Positions 1 through 9,884 of a DNA stretch of 38,997 nucleotides are shown one piece after another. The translations under genes were made by a program, and so were the position numbers. The stretch lies in NCBI GenBank assembly GCA_012032285.1, contig JAAURJ010000027.1, positions 1-38,997 on the forward strand, in the 5' to 3' direction. This DNA comes from Sphingomonadales bacterium (GTDB lineage: Bacteria; Pseudomonadota; Alphaproteobacteria; Sphingomonadales; Sphingomonadaceae). The notes under the pieces are model-generated. The model had not been told where the DNA came from. It did no database searches and saw nothing but the letters and a program-made list of their open reading frames with translations. Within the stretch, counting starts at the first letter, position 1. Each line of letters begins with the position of its first letter.

Positions 1-215
1 ACGCGCTCCATGCGCGCGCGCATCATCTGGGCGGCGCCGGTGATCTCCTCCACGGTCTCGCCGCGCACGCGCAGCGCCATCAGGAAAGCACCCATCTGCG
101 CCGGCGTGGCGTGGCCGGCGGTCATGATGTCGAGAGCGGAGCGGATCTCGTCCTCTTCCAGCGTGGCGCCGGTCGACACCTTCTGGATCAAGTGGCGCAG
201 CTCTTCGACAGGCAT
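1..215 (-). CDS. trpD: Anthranilate phosphoribosyltransferase, N-terminal part (runs off the window)
   Basis: TrpD transfers the phosphoribosyl group of PRPP to anthranilate, the second committed step of tryptophan synthesis in the cytoplasm. Only the first 71 or so residues are present. They form the N-terminal helical domain of the family, with the typical stretch GHATPAQMGAFLMALRVRG followed by ETVEEITGA. The start is the ATG at 215, 17 bases after the trpG stop; no strong Shine-Dalgarno is visible, which suits translation coupled to trpG. The glycine-rich PRPP site lies beyond the window edge. Codons are almost all G/C-ending, and the region is far richer in GC than the genes upstream (see the composition finding). 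The family call is secure; whether this DNA is native is not. Confidence 0.9.
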   Translation of the reverse strand, partial: MPVEELRHLIQKVSTGATLEEDEIRSALDIMTAGHATPAQMGAFLMALRVRGETVEEITGAAQMMRARMER

Positions 216-232
216 GGAACGGCTCGCGTCGT

Positions 233-853
233 TTAAGCGGCGACCACGCGGGCGGCCGGCGCATTGCGCCTCCGCGGCGCGAGGCCTGCCAGTTCGAGGA
301 AATTGGCGAGCAGGGCGTGACCGTGCTCGGAGGCGATGCTTTCGGGATGGAATTGCACGCCATGTATGGGCAATATTTTGTGGCGGAACCCCATGACATG
401 GCCGTCATCGCTCCGCGCATTAATGATCAGGTCTGCGGGTATTTCATCAACGATCAGCGAATGGTAACGGGTCGCGGTAAAGGGTATAGGAAGCCCTTCA
501 AAAAGGCCGCTATTGTCATGGGTTACAGGTGACGTCTTGCCGTGCATCAAGCCGCCGCGCCGCACCTTGCCGCCAAAATATTGGCCGATAGACTGGTGAC
601 CAAGGCACACGCCAAGCAGCGGTTTTCCCGCATCGGCACAAGCGGCAACCAGATCAAGGCTGATCCCCGCTGCATCGGGGGTTTTGGGGCCGGGAGAGAT
701 CAGAAAAGCCTGAGCCCCCGATGATAGCGCCTGGCCAGCAGAAATGGCGTCATTGCGCACGACATCGACCTCAGCCCCCAATTCCATCAGATAATGGACC
801 AGATTGAACGTAAAGCTATCATAATTGTCGATGACGAGGATTTTATTGCTCAT
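233..853 (-). CDS. trpG: Anthranilate synthase glutamine amidotransferase component
   Basis: TrpG hydrolyses glutamine and channels ammonia to TrpE for anthranilate formation. The 206-residue protein is a complete class I glutamine amidotransferase: it opens [16 protein letters not shown], has the nucleophile Cys83 in GVCLGHQ, and the His169/Glu171 pair in GVQFHPES. I chose the ATG at 853 because its bases overlap the trpE stop (ATGA), the usual coupling of these genes, and because the family begins here; an in-frame start at 931 would add residues inside trpE. The tail after HPESIAS (residues about 172-206) uses strongly GC-ending codons and ends in an unusual Arg/Ala-rich stretch ([15 protein letters not shown]), unlike the moderate-GC front. 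The protein may therefore be a recombinant or an assembly chimera. Confidence 0.95.
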   Translation of the reverse strand: MSNKILVIDNYDSFTFNLVHYLMELGAEVDVVRNDAISAGQALSSGAQAFLISPGPKTPDAAGISLDLVAACADAGKPLLGVCLGHQSIGQYFGGKVRRGGLMHGKTSPVTHDNSGLFEGLPIPFTATRYHSLIVDEIPADLIINARSDDGHVMGFRHKILPIHGVQFHPESIASEHGHALLANFLELAGLAPRRRNAPAARVVAA

Positions 854-2364
854 TGCCCATATCCCGCTTCTGATGAAACCCGCACGGCTTCTCGCGCAGC
901 TGCGAAGAGCGCACTTGCCTTGGCTTCGCATTCGGCCTGTTCATAGGCGGGGTCGCTGTCGGCAACGATGCCGGCACCGGCCTGAACATGGAGCGTGCCG
1001 TCTTTTACGATACCGGTGCGCAGGACGATACAGCTGTCCATATCACCATTGGGGCTAAAATAACCGACACCGCCTGCATAGGCCCCGCGGGTTTCGCTTT
1101 CCAGTTCGGCGATAATTTCGCAGGCGCGAACCTTGGGTGCACCCGATACTGTGCCTGCTGGAAAACCGGCAAACAACGCATCAATTGCATCCTTATCAGG
1201 CGAAAGCTGCCCAGTTACATTGCTGACAATATGCATCACATGGCTGTAAAATTCGACCATATAGCTGTCAGTCACCGTCACACTATCGGGCGCGGCGACG
1301 CGGCCAACATCGTTTCGGCCAAGGTCGAGCAGCATCAAATGCTCGGCGCGTTCTTTGGGATCGGATAGCAGCGAGGCTTTGTTTGCTGCATCCTGCGCCG
1401 CTGTGGTGCCGCGCGGGCGGGTTCCAGCGATGGGGCGGATGGTGACTTCTCCTGCCCGCACGCGCACCAAAATTTCCGGACTGGACCCGATGACGGCGAA
1501 TCCCGGCAGGTCGAGGAAATACAAGAAAGGCGACGGATTAATGCGGCGCAGCGCCCGATAGAGCGAGATAGGGGGCAGGGTGAACGGCGATGTGAAACGC
1601 TGGGCCAAAACAACCTGAAAAATATCGCCTGCCTCAATATAATTTTTGGCCCGATCAACCATATCGGCATAGTTTCCGGCAGGCAGCACCGGCTGAACCA
1701 TGATTTCACGCGCGGCGAGGGCGGCGGCGTCATTAAGATTGGCGGGAACAGGGCTGTCCAACCTCTGTTCGCACTGGTCAAGCCGCTCTTCGGCAGTGCG
1801 CAGCTGCTTTTCGGGGCTGGTCGAAGGGTCAGGCCAAATAGGCGCGACCAGAAACATTTCATCTTTCAACCGGTCAAACACGATTATCACCGTGGGCCGA
1901 ACAAACAGCATATCGGGCAATGCCAGTTCCGATTGCGGGGCGCGGGGCAGATTTTCCACAAGCCCCACTGTTTCATAACCAAAATAGCCGACCAAACAGG
2001 CCAATGCGGGCGGCAGTTCGGCGGGTATATTATCCATGCGGCATTGCCCCGCCAATTCACGCAGCGCGGTTAGTGCCGGAATATCCAGTCTCTCAAATGT
2101 ATTCTGGTCGTGTAGCCATTGCCGGTTAATTTCGGCCCTGTTGCCCTGTGCACGGAATATCAGGTCGGGGGCGAGGCCGATCAGGCTATGCCGCCCCCGT
2201 GTTTCGCCGCCCTCCACCGATTCTAGCAGGAAATCGCCGCGTTCGCCGTGTATAAGCTTCAGCGCAGCCGATACCGGTGTTTCGGTATCGGCAATGCGTT
2301 TTCGCCAGATGAGCGATGGTTTCCCCGCCGCAACACAATCCGCGTCCGGTTTATTGGCTGTCAT
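850..2364 (-). CDS. trpE: Anthranilate synthase component I
   Basis: TrpE converts chorismate to anthranilate using ammonia from TrpG. The 504-residue protein has the LLESVEGGE segment near the N-terminus, the tryptophan feedback-binding region of the family, and the full chorismate-binding core: [42 protein letters not shown] and [12 protein letters not shown]. Several in-frame starts exist. The ATG at 2364 overlaps the end of ppiD by 14 bases and is preferred, because the next start (2406) would push 56 bases into ppiD. The 3' end overlaps trpG by four bases. With no gap before it, there is no room for a trp leader-peptide attenuator; allosteric inhibition by tryptophan is the regulation the sequence supports. 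Confidence 0.96.
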   Translation of the reverse strand: MTANKPDADCVAAGKPSLIWRKRIADTETPVSAALKLIHGERGDFLLESVEGGETRGRHSLIGLAPDLIFRAQGNRAEINRQWLHDQNTFERLDIPALTALRELAGQCRMDNIPAELPPALACLVGYFGYETVGLVENLPRAPQSELALPDMLFVRPTVIIVFDRLKDEMFLVAPIWPDPSTSPEKQLRTAEERLDQCEQRLDSPVPANLNDAAALAAREIMVQPVLPAGNYADMVDRAKNYIEAGDIFQVVLAQRFTSPFTLPPISLYRALRRINPSPFLYFLDLPGFAVIGSSPEILVRVRAGEVTIRPIAGTRPRGTTAAQDAANKASLLSDPKERAEHLMLLDLGRNDVGRVAAPDSVTVTDSYMVEFYSHVMHIVSNVTGQLSPDKDAIDALFAGFPAGTVSGAPKVRACEIIAELESETRGAYAGGVGYFSPNGDMDSCIVLRTGIVKDGTLHVQAGAGIVADSDPAYEQAECEAKASALFAAAREAVRVSSEAGYGQ

Positions 2365-4291
2365 TTTTGGTAAGGCGTTTGCGCTGGGCGTCGATGGCGC
2401 CTTCATTCTTCTTCACGCCAACCTGCTTTGTCGCAGCAGCGACGAGCTGGGCAGCCTGCTCCCGCGACATAAGGGCTGAAAGTTCAGCGGTTTTTGCGGT
2501 TACTATACCGGCATTTTTGCTGGCATCGCCTTTGACAATATTGTTTAATTTTATCACCAGCCATCCATTATTATTGGGCACAGCCAGTGTTTTGGCAGTG
2601 CCTTGCTTCATGCTGAAAAGCAGCAATAGAGCAGGGGGAAGGTTTTGGCCTGGCTGCTGCAACTCGGCCCGGCTTGCTGTTATACTTTGTGTCGGCTGTG
2701 TTTTGATGTTCAGCGCCTTTATGGCTTCAGGAAGCGATTTGCCAGAGATTACCGCTTTTTGTACCTGTTCGGCCACGGCCTTGGCTTTTCCTGCCCCTTG
2801 CGCCAATTTCCACTGCTGCATGATCATATCGCGCACTTCGGCCAAAGGCGGCGGCGCCGCTTTTTTCAGTTCGGCGAGCGAAACCATGGCAAAGCTCTTG
2901 CCTTTTTCCACCTCGATTAACTGGGCCTCTCCGCCTTCTTCCAATTGGAATGCGGCCGGTAAAATCGCACCCATTTCTGGCTTAGGGCGATAGTTGGGGT
3001 CATTTGGATTTTGGCCGGTCGCTAACAGTTTCGGCGTTGTTTCGACTTTTAACCCACGCTCCTTGGCCACATCGGTGATTAATTGACCATCGGCAAAAGC
3101 ATCTTCTATCTCGCTGGTATATTCGCTGAGCACTGTGCCTGCTTTTTCATTTTCAATCAGCTGCGTGATTTCCGGCGTCGCTTGCGCCAGTGTTTTTGCA
3201 GGGGTTGCGCGAATATCGGCCACCCGTGCGACATAATAGCCAAGGCTGGCACGGGCAGGTTTTGCGATTTGCCCCTTAGCCGCAGTGAACACGGCATCGG
3301 CGACCGCCTTGGACGACTGACTGGTGAGCGCCTGGCGGGTGATGTTGGTGTCATTTGAAACGGATAGCCCAAGGCTCTGGGCAACGGCATCGATTGATTT
3401 TCCAGAATTGATCTGGTCAATCGCGGCTTTTGCGGCGGCTTCGGTTGGAACCACGAAGCGGGCCACATCGCGGACTTCGGATGCGGCATAGGCATCTTTA
3501 TTGTCATTATAATAATCCGCAATTTCCTTTGCCGTCGGTTTGGCGCGATCATTGACGATGCTAGCATCAAACAGGACATAGCTCACCGATCGTTGTTCCG
3601 GTATGGTGAATTTTGAGCTGTTATCGCGGTAATATTTTTTGAGTTCAGCGTCGCTCGCATCTTTTTGCGGTGCATACGCTTCCGAAGGGATGAAACCGAA
3701 TTCACCGCTACGTTTTTCAAGCTGTAAAGATGCATAGGGCAAAACATAACTGGCAGGCGGTTTGATCTGCCCTCTGGTGGCGGGCAAAATCTGTTGAATA
3801 TAATATTGCTGTGTTAATCCTTCGCGGAAAGTTTTTTCGGACATACCAATTTGCCCCAAAAAGGCTTGGAAAGCCTCTTGGCTGAATTTGCCGTCTATCC
3901 CTTTTGCGCCTGGCAGCTTCACGATTTCCGCATCGACCATGGCCTTGCTCACGGCGATACCCACTTCTTCACCAAAAGCTGATATCGCGTAACGGTCGAT
4001 CAGATTTTGTAATGTGTCTTCAAATCCGCCGCCCTTAACAAATCCGGTCATGTCAAGATTGGGGTTTTGCTGCCGCACGGCACGGAATTGATTGTCTAGC
4101 GCTTCGTTAAATTCGCCAAGCGTGATTTCCTTGCCCCCGACCTTAGCAACATTACCGCCGCCAAGTCCCCCAAAACTGCCACTTCCGGTGACATCGCCTA
4201 GGGTAAAAGCAACAGCAATGAGGCCAACGAAAACCAGTGCGAATATCGTCCCAAATTTGGAGCTGAACAATTTACGAAAAAAGGTAATCAT
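2351..4291 (-). CDS. ppiD: PpiD/SurA-type peptidyl-prolyl isomerase, membrane anchored
   Basis: This is a 646-residue inner-membrane anchored periplasmic folding factor. A short cytoplasmic N-terminus (MITFFRKLFSSK) leads into one membrane segment (residues about 13-33), then a SurA_N-like helical region (about 45-190, including GFVKGGGFEDTLQNLI), a central parvulin-like domain (about 230-370) and a helical C-terminal part. This is the usual PpiD architecture, in which the parvulin domain is often degenerate, so chaperone activity may matter more than isomerase activity. The gene is the first of the ppiD-trpE-trpG-trpD run, an order known from sphingomonads; its stop lies inside the start of trpE. 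It is divergent from tpiA across about 165 bases. Start ATG at 4291 gives the expected N-in anchor. Confidence 0.9.
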   Translation of the reverse strand: MITFFRKLFSSKFGTIFALVFVGLIAVAFTLGDVTGSGSFGGLGGGNVAKVGGKEITLGEFNEALDNQFRAVRQQNPNLDMTGFVKGGGFEDTLQNLIDRYAISAFGEEVGIAVSKAMVDAEIVKLPGAKGIDGKFSQEAFQAFLGQIGMSEKTFREGLTQQYYIQQILPATRGQIKPPASYVLPYASLQLEKRSGEFGFIPSEAYAPQKDASDAELKKYYRDNSSKFTIPEQRSVSYVLFDASIVNDRAKPTAKEIADYYNDNKDAYAASEVRDVARFVVPTEAAAKAAIDQINSGKSIDAVAQSLGLSVSNDTNITRQALTSQSSKAVADAVFTAAKGQIAKPARASLGYYVARVADIRATPAKTLAQATPEITQLIENEKAGTVLSEYTSEIEDAFADGQLITDVAKERGLKVETTPKLLATGQNPNDPNYRPKPEMGAILPAAFQLEEGGEAQLIEVEKGKSFAMVSLAELKKAAPPPLAEVRDMIMQQWKLAQGAGKAKAVAEQVQKAVISGKSLPEAIKALNIKTQPTQSITASRAELQQPGQNLPPALLLLFSMKQGTAKTLAVPNNNGWLVIKLNNIVKGDASKNAGIVTAKTAELSALMSREQAAQLVAAATKQVGVKKNEGAIDAQRKRLTKNDSQ

Positions 4292-4381
4292 AATGGTCCT
4301 GACTTAAACTATCTAATGCGGCCGCGCCATTGCGCCTATGTTGGAACGTGCTTTAGGCGGCATGGCGGGCTGTTTCAAGCC

Positions 4382-4397
4382 TATCATATGATATCAT
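4382..4397. repeat. Two overlapping short palindromes between ppiD and tpiA
   Basis: The 12-base perfect palindrome tatcatatgata (4382-4393) overlaps a second palindrome, atgatatcat (4388-4397). They sit in the divergent ppiD/tpiA promoter region, 60-75 bases before the tpiA start. They could be a regulator site or simply AT-rich promoter DNA; nothing else supports a function. Confidence 0.3.
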
Positions 4398-4458
4398 GCT
4401 TGGCGCACTGCTTGGCACCTGCTAGCCCATGCGCAAAGAGCGTGGGAGTGGAAAATTT

Positions 4459-5199
4459 ATGCGCAAATTAATCGTCGGCAATTGGAAAATGAATGGCGTT
4501 TTGACGCAGGTTGATGAAATCGGGAATATCGTTAAGGGCGCACAGCTATATGATAATGTCGATTGCGGGCTGTGCCTTCCAGCGACCCTGATTTATGCTG
4601 CAACGCAGCGTTTTCCGGCTTTTCATTTTGGCGGGCAGGATTGTCATAAAGACGTGAAAGGGGCGCATACAGGCTGTGTATCGGCGGCTATGCTCAAAGA
4701 TGTCGGTGCTGGATTGGTGATATTAGGGCATAGTGAACGCCGCGCCGATCAGCATGAAAAAAATGCCGATGTTCACGCAAAAGCTATCGCAGCAGGCGAA
4801 GCAGGTTTGCATATAATCATATGCGTCGGCGAAACAGAAGCGCAACGCGAAGCTGGGCAAACAGAAGATGTCATATTGGCGCAGCTATCAGATTCGGTTC
4901 CGGATACCCTTGCAGGCAGCAAGTTCAGTATAGCCTATGAACCTGTTTGGGCGATTGGCAGCGGCAAAGTGCCATTGATAGAAGAAATTGCCACCGTGCA
5001 TGGCGCGATCCGGGCCCATCTTAAGCAGCGATTCGGAGATGCAGGGGCGGTGGTCCCCATCCTTTATGGCGGGTCAATGAACGGCGATAATGCAGCGGCA
5101 ATATTGGGCGTTCCCAATGTTGATGGCGGCCTGATTGGCGGAGCCAGCCTGACGGCGGAGAAGTTCCTTCCTGTTTTGAAAGCGGCATCACAGCTATAA
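4459..5199 (+). CDS. tpiA: Triosephosphate isomerase
   Basis: TpiA interconverts dihydroxyacetone phosphate and glyceraldehyde 3-phosphate in glycolysis and gluconeogenesis. The 246-residue TIM barrel keeps all catalytic residues: Lys10 in GNWKMNG, His91 in ILGHSERR and Glu161 in AYEPVWAIGSG, plus the phosphate-binding loops ILYGGSMNG and GLIGGASL. The start chosen is the ATG at 4459, preceded by ggagtgg at a suitable distance, because the family begins at M(R)KLIVGNWK; an in-frame ATG at 4429 would add ten uncharacteristic residues. It is followed by secG, a common neighbour order in alphaproteobacteria (tpiA-secG-pyrG). Confidence 0.97.
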   Translation: MRKLIVGNWKMNGVLTQVDEIGNIVKGAQLYDNVDCGLCLPATLIYAATQRFPAFHFGGQDCHKDVKGAHTGCVSAAMLKDVGAGLVILGHSERRADQHEKNADVHAKAIAAGEAGLHIIICVGETEAQREAGQTEDVILAQLSDSVPDTLAGSKFSIAYEPVWAIGSGKVPLIEEIATVHGAIRAHLKQRFGDAGAVVPILYGGSMNGDNAAAILGVPNVDGGLIGGASLTAEKFLPVLKAASQL

Positions 5200-5257
5200 G
5201 CGATGATCATAGCGTGAAGTCAAATCTTTGCCTTGCTTTGGGCGATTGCCATTGAAG

Positions 5258-5277
5258 ATAGCGAAGTTAATCGCTAT
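5258..5277 (+). terminator. Hairpin between tpiA and secG
   Basis: A 7-bp perfect stem (atagcga / tcgctat) with a 6-base loop lies 58 bases after the tpiA stop. There is no T tract after it, so it is at best a weak or processing hairpin between tpiA and secG rather than a classical intrinsic terminator. Confidence 0.35.
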
Positions 5278-5325
5278 GTGGCCTGCAAACGGCGCAACGC
5301 GCTCTCATTTTTCGGAAAAAACATC

Positions 5326-5706
5326 ATGGGCCTTTTTCATTTTCTTATTGTTTTGCAGGGCATAATTGCGGCTGCGCTTGTCGGCGTAATTTTGATGCAG
5401 CGCAGTGAAGGCGGCGGTCTTGGCACCGGCGGCAGCCCATCGGGATTGATGTCGGCACGCGGCGCTGCCGATTTTATGACCCGTACGACAACGGCCCTGG
5501 CAACTATGTTTGTGCTTCTGTCCATCTCGCTTGCTTTTGTTGCCGCGCGGCAATCGGGGGGCGGAATAGATGACAGCTTCAAACGCAGCGAAGCGCCTGC
5601 TGCGGCATCCGAGACGGCTCCTGCTGCGGATGGCACTGCGGCGCCGTCGCAAGGCGAAGCAGCCCCTGCTGCTCCGGCCGGAGAAAACGTGCCCCTCGAC
5701 CAATAA
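5326..5706 (+). CDS. secG: Preprotein translocase subunit SecG
   Basis: SecG is the small accessory subunit of the SecYEG protein-conducting channel in the inner membrane. The 126-residue protein has two membrane segments (residues about 3-20 and 50-70) separated by the conserved loop LMQRSEGGGLGTGGSPSG and GLMSARGAADFMTR, the SecG signature. The C-terminal 45 residues are an Ala/Pro/Glu-rich tail typical of alphaproteobacterial SecG. Start ATG at 5326 matches the family N-terminus (MGLFHFLIVLQ); an upstream TTG at 5233 would add 31 non-family residues. An intrinsic terminator follows immediately. Confidence 0.95.
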   Translation: MGLFHFLIVLQGIIAAALVGVILMQRSEGGGLGTGGSPSGLMSARGAADFMTRTTTALATMFVLLSISLAFVAARQSGGGIDDSFKRSEAPAAASETAPAADGTAAPSQGEAAPAAPAGENVPLDQ

Positions 5707-5731
5707 ATCTTGAAAAGAGATTTTTTCATAG

Positions 5732-5756
5732 ACGGGGCCTTTTGGTCCCGTTTTTT
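5732..5756 (+). terminator. Intrinsic terminator after secG
   Basis: The stem acggggcc / ggtcccgt (8 bp, one G-U) with a tttt loop is followed by a run of six T. It lies 26 bases after the secG stop and 100 bases before pyrG, and should end most transcripts from tpiA-secG. Confidence 0.88.
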
Positions 5757-5831
5757 GTTGCGCAGATGAATTTTCACTTTTGCACAAATTTATTTGCACA
5801 AAATGGATTCGGGCGCTTGCCAATTCCCTAA

Positions 5832-7487
<1,656 letters not shown>

Positions 7488-7754
7488 ACTGAATTCATAT
7501 ATCTAACGCTCATCAGCAACATTGCTGTCATATTGCCCGTATAGTTTGTGACTAATCGGATGAGCTTGTTTTTCCAATTGAATTAATATAGCACAAAGCA
7601 GCTTTAGTTGTCATAATAGCAAAGTTTGTTTTTCATGTGACTATCGGCCCATTTGCGACCCGGGCCGGAAGGGCATGAAGGGGGGCGTTCAGTCCCGGGG
7701 ACGGCAAGCACCCACTTGCCGTCCCCAAAAGTATCAAACGCCGCCTAATCAAAT
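7488..7754. other. Gene-free stretch between convergent pyrG and hsp20
   Basis: These 267 bases carry no supported gene. The first half is AT-rich without obvious structure. The second half (from about 7660) is G-rich and ends in the strong hairpin at 7697-7726 described separately. Nothing else is recognised. Confidence 0.6.
7697..7726. terminator. Strong 12-bp hairpin between convergent genes, no T tract
   Basis: ggggacggcaag at 7697-7708 pairs perfectly with cttgccgtcccc at 7715-7726 around a 6-base loop. Position between convergent pyrG and hsp20 suggests a shared transcription barrier. Neither strand has a T run after the stem, so termination could be factor-assisted, or the hairpin could protect 3' ends. 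Confidence 0.55.
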
Positions 7755-8237
7755 TTAAGCCGCTTTGCCAGACTTGGCTTTTTGCGCTGTTTTATGCTCA
7801 ATAATATTGGCATTTTTATGCTCACCAATCATGATCTTGCGCGGTTTTAGCGCGTCCGGTATTTCGCGCAGCAAGGTGATTTTAAGCAAACCATCCTCAA
7901 TATCCGCGCCCGTCACAAGGACATAATCTGCCAATTGGAAACGGCGTTCAAAATTCCTACTGGCAATGCCCATATGCAGATATTCGCGGTTATCATTGCT
8001 GTCTGGTTGCTTGCTGCCTGCAACGACGAGCATATTTTGCTGCGCGGTTATATCAATTTCATGGGGTTTAAAACCAGCAACGGCAACTGTGATTTCATAA
8101 TCATTTTCGCCCGTCCGTTCGATATTAAACGGCGGGTAGTTTTCATTCTGCGTAACCCGGCCCGCATTTTCGAGCAGTTCGAACAAATGGTCAAAGCCGA
8201 CGGTTGTACGGCGATAAGGTGTAAAATCTAAACGCAT
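7755..8237 (-). CDS. Small heat-shock protein (Hsp20 / alpha-crystallin family)
   Basis: This is an ATP-independent holdase chaperone of the IbpA type that binds unfolding proteins in the cytoplasm. The 160-residue protein starts MRLDFTPYRRTTVGFDHLF, the IbpA-like N-terminus. It has an alpha-crystallin domain (about residues 35-130) with VAGFKPHEIDI and GIASRNFERRF, and an unusually Lys/Ala-rich, hydrophilic tail (HKTAQKAKSGKAA). The ATG at 8237 is preceded by AGGAG eight bases away. Upstream lie a sigma-32-like promoter and a possible ROSE-type thermometer, so both transcription and translation look heat controlled. It stands alone, convergent with pyrG. Confidence 0.95.
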   Translation of the reverse strand: MRLDFTPYRRTTVGFDHLFELLENAGRVTQNENYPPFNIERTGENDYEITVAVAGFKPHEIDITAQQNMLVVAGSKQPDSNDNREYLHMGIASRNFERRFQLADYVLVTGADIEDGLLKITLLREIPDALKPRKIMIGEHKNANIIEHKTAQKAKSGKAA

Positions 8238-8260
8238 TTCAAATTCTCCTGTTGAGCAAT
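8238..8260 (-). promoter_or_regulatory. Possible ROSE-like RNA thermometer over the hsp20 ribosome binding site
   Basis: On the minus strand TTGCT (8259-8255), a 4-base caac loop and AGGAG (8250-8246) stand directly before the hsp20 start. The ROSE elements of alphaproteobacterial small heat-shock genes use a U(U/C)GCU anti-Shine-Dalgarno pairing with AGGA through a G-G pair, and the same order is seen here. The outer stem is weak and the predicted leader short (about 55-60 nt), so this is a motif match, not a folded proof. Confidence 0.5.
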
Positions 8261-8301
8261 CTGTATCTTTAATAAGGCCCGGGATTCCAGCACCTCATGC
8301 A

Positions 8302-8331
8302 AAAATAGGGTGGGATAGCAAAATTTCAAGG
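8302..8331 (-). promoter_or_regulatory. Sigma-32 (RpoH) type promoter of hsp20
   Basis: Minus-strand CCTTGAAA (8331-8324) is a full match to the RpoH -35 element. It is followed after 13 bases by CCCTATTTT (8310-8302), close to the CCCATnTn -10. Transcription would begin near 8295, giving a leader of about 58 bases before hsp20. Confidence 0.75.
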
Positions 8332-8342
8332 GGTGGAAAACC

Positions 8343-8373
8343 AAAGGCCGCCCGAATGATCGGACGGCCTTTT
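8343..8373 (-). terminator. Rho-independent-type hairpin upstream of hsp20
   Basis: aaaggccgcccg (8343-8354) pairs with cggacggccttt (8361-8372), 11 of 12 pairs, around aatgat. Read on the minus strand it is followed by tttggtttt; on the plus strand by four T. No protein gene ends here on either strand, so it most likely ends a small RNA transcribed from the minus strand, just before the hsp20 promoter. Confidence 0.65.
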
Positions 8374-8490
8374 CGAGCTTTCGCTTGTTAATGGCACTAC
8401 CACAATTTAGCTTGCGATTAGCTACCATCCCCCTGAACCATTGGCCGCGTGTTGACCTTAGTTGCCCCTCCTTAATTGACAAGATTGCCA
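8343..8490 (-). ncRNA. Candidate small RNA ending at the 8343-8373 terminator
   Basis: The minus strand between about 8490 and 8374 has no convincing gene but contains small stem-loops (tagct / agcta near 8420; agc-gaaa-gct near 8382), an AAGGAGGGG stretch (8474-8466), and the strong terminator at its end. The opposite strand of AAGGAGGGG is CCCCTCCTT. A stand-alone terminator with no upstream protein gene is the main reason to propose an RNA. The 5' end is a guess: a TTGCCA element at 8500-8495 with a poor -10 is the only promoter-like signal. Confidence 0.3.
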
Positions 8491-8537
8491 ATAATGGCAA
8501 ATTTTTATGTCATCTGTTTGACGCATTTCCAAATGGC

Positions 8538-8555
8538 TGTTGCACCGGTGCAACA
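8538..8555. promoter_or_regulatory. 18-bp perfect palindrome, candidate operator before lolC
   Basis: The half-site tgttgcacc (8538-8546) is followed immediately by its exact complement ggtgcaaca (8547-8555), with no spacer. It lies 80-95 bases before the lolC start and next to an aatataag -10-like sequence at 8555-8562. The symmetry is typical of a dimeric repressor site (LacI- or TetR-like); no regulator gene is adjacent. Confidence 0.5.
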
Positions 8556-8633
8556 ATATAAGCCGCTTGCCAGCAATACCCCGTACACCTAAGGAAGGCA
8601 GCTGATAACCATATTACAGGCTTCATCCTATCT

Positions 8634-9884
8634 ATGTTCCTATCCCGATATGAAATGATGGTCGCCCGGCGCTATCTGGCGCCCGGCAAGGGCGAGGGTT
8701 TTATTTTCCTTGTCGCCAGTATAAGCCTTGTCGCCGTTGCATTGGGCGTTGCGGCTTTGATCATTGTGATGAGCGTAATGAACGGCTTTCGCGCTGAATT
8801 ATTTGACAAGATTGTTGGTTTGAACGGCCATGCGGTGATGCAGGGCTATGGCGGGCGGATATCCGATTGGCGTGATATATTGGCCGAAACCCGAAAAACC
8901 CCTGGGATCATTAGCGCAACGCCGTTGATCGAGCAGCCCTTGCTCTCCACCAATAATGGCCGGGTAGAAGCGGTCATGGTGCGCGGGATGCTGGTGCCCG
9001 ATATTTTGAAAAATGAAACGCTGGCCGGCAAAACCATTGCTGGGCGATTGGAAAACCTGAAACCTGGTAGCGATAAAATTGCGATAGGTTCGCGGCTTGC
9101 GCTTAATTTGGGGGCGCAGCTTGGACAGCGGATAACGATCATCAATCCGCAAGGCAGACCCACTCCTTTTGGCACTGTGCCGCGCGAAATCAGCTATGAG
9201 GTGGCGGCGATATTCGAAGTGGGTGTTTATGACTATGATAAAGCTTTCGTGGTCATGCCGCTACAGGATGCGCAGACATTGATGCTGCTTGGTGATGATG
9301 TCGGCATAATCGAAATGAAGACCAATAATCCGGAAAATGTCGATGCGATTATTGAACCCTTGCTTCCCAAAATGGGCAGCAAGGCGCAATTGGTGACATG
9401 GCGTCAAATGAATGCATCCTTGTTCGAAACGCTGGCGGTGGAGCGGGTGGCGATGTTTGTCATTTTGTCGATCATCGTGCTGGTCGCGGTGTTCAATATT
9501 CTCTCTTCTTTGATTATGCTGGTCAGGGCAAAAACACGCGATATTGCGATATTGCGTACCATGGGTGCATCCCGAAGATCCTTGCTAAGAATATTCATGA
9601 CAGTGGGCGTGCTGATCGGTGCATCGGGAATTGTCTTGGGGATGATATTGGGCTTTATCTTCCTCTATTTTCGGCAAGCGGTGGTCAATTTTGTGCAATT
9701 TGTGACCGGGCAAAATCTATGGGATCCTTCCATACGTTTTTTGACCGAATTGCCGTCGCGCACTGACCCTGTGGAGGTGGCGGCGATCATTGTTCTTGCT
9801 ATGCTATTCAGCTTTCTTGCAACTCTTTACCCGGCGTTCAAGGCGGCGAGTACCGATCCTGTACAGGTGCTGCGTTATGAATGA
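8634..9884 (+). CDS. lolC: Lipoprotein-releasing ABC transporter permease (LolC/LolE family)
   Basis: This inner-membrane permease extracts outer-membrane lipoproteins and hands them to LolA. The 416-residue protein has the family layout: a cytoplasmic start with [10 protein letters not shown], one membrane segment (about 23-50, ending [12 protein letters not shown]), a large periplasmic domain (about 55-270), and three C-terminal segments (about 275-305, 320-350 and 375-400) with the FtsX-type [12 protein letters not shown] coupling region. It overlaps lolD by eight bases. Only one permease is seen beside lolD, so the complex may be a homodimer; another permease could be elsewhere. Start ATG at 8634 fits the family. 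The leader contains an 18-bp palindrome. Confidence 0.93.
   Translation: MFLSRYEMMVARRYLAPGKGEGFIFLVASISLVAVALGVAALIIVMSVMNGFRAELFDKIVGLNGHAVMQGYGGRISDWRDILAETRKTPGIISATPLIEQPLLSTNNGRVEAVMVRGMLVPDILKNETLAGKTIAGRLENLKPGSDKIAIGSRLALNLGAQLGQRITIINPQGRPTPFGTVPREISYEVAAIFEVGVYDYDKAFVVMPLQDAQTLMLLGDDVGIIEMKTNNPENVDAIIEPLLPKMGSKAQLVTWRQMNASLFETLAVERVAMFVILSIIVLVAVFNILSSLIMLVRAKTRDIAILRTMGASRRSLLRIFMTVGVLIGASGIVLGMILGFIFLYFRQAVVNFVQFVTGQNLWDPSIRFLTELPSRTDPVEVAAIIVLAMLFSFLATLYPAFKAASTDPVQVLRYE

Noticed and set aside
8228-8500. Minus-strand frame of 90 codons upstream of hsp20
   Set aside because: It would read through the terminator hairpin, the sigma-32 promoter and the hsp20 start region; the non-coding explanation accounts for more of the sequence.
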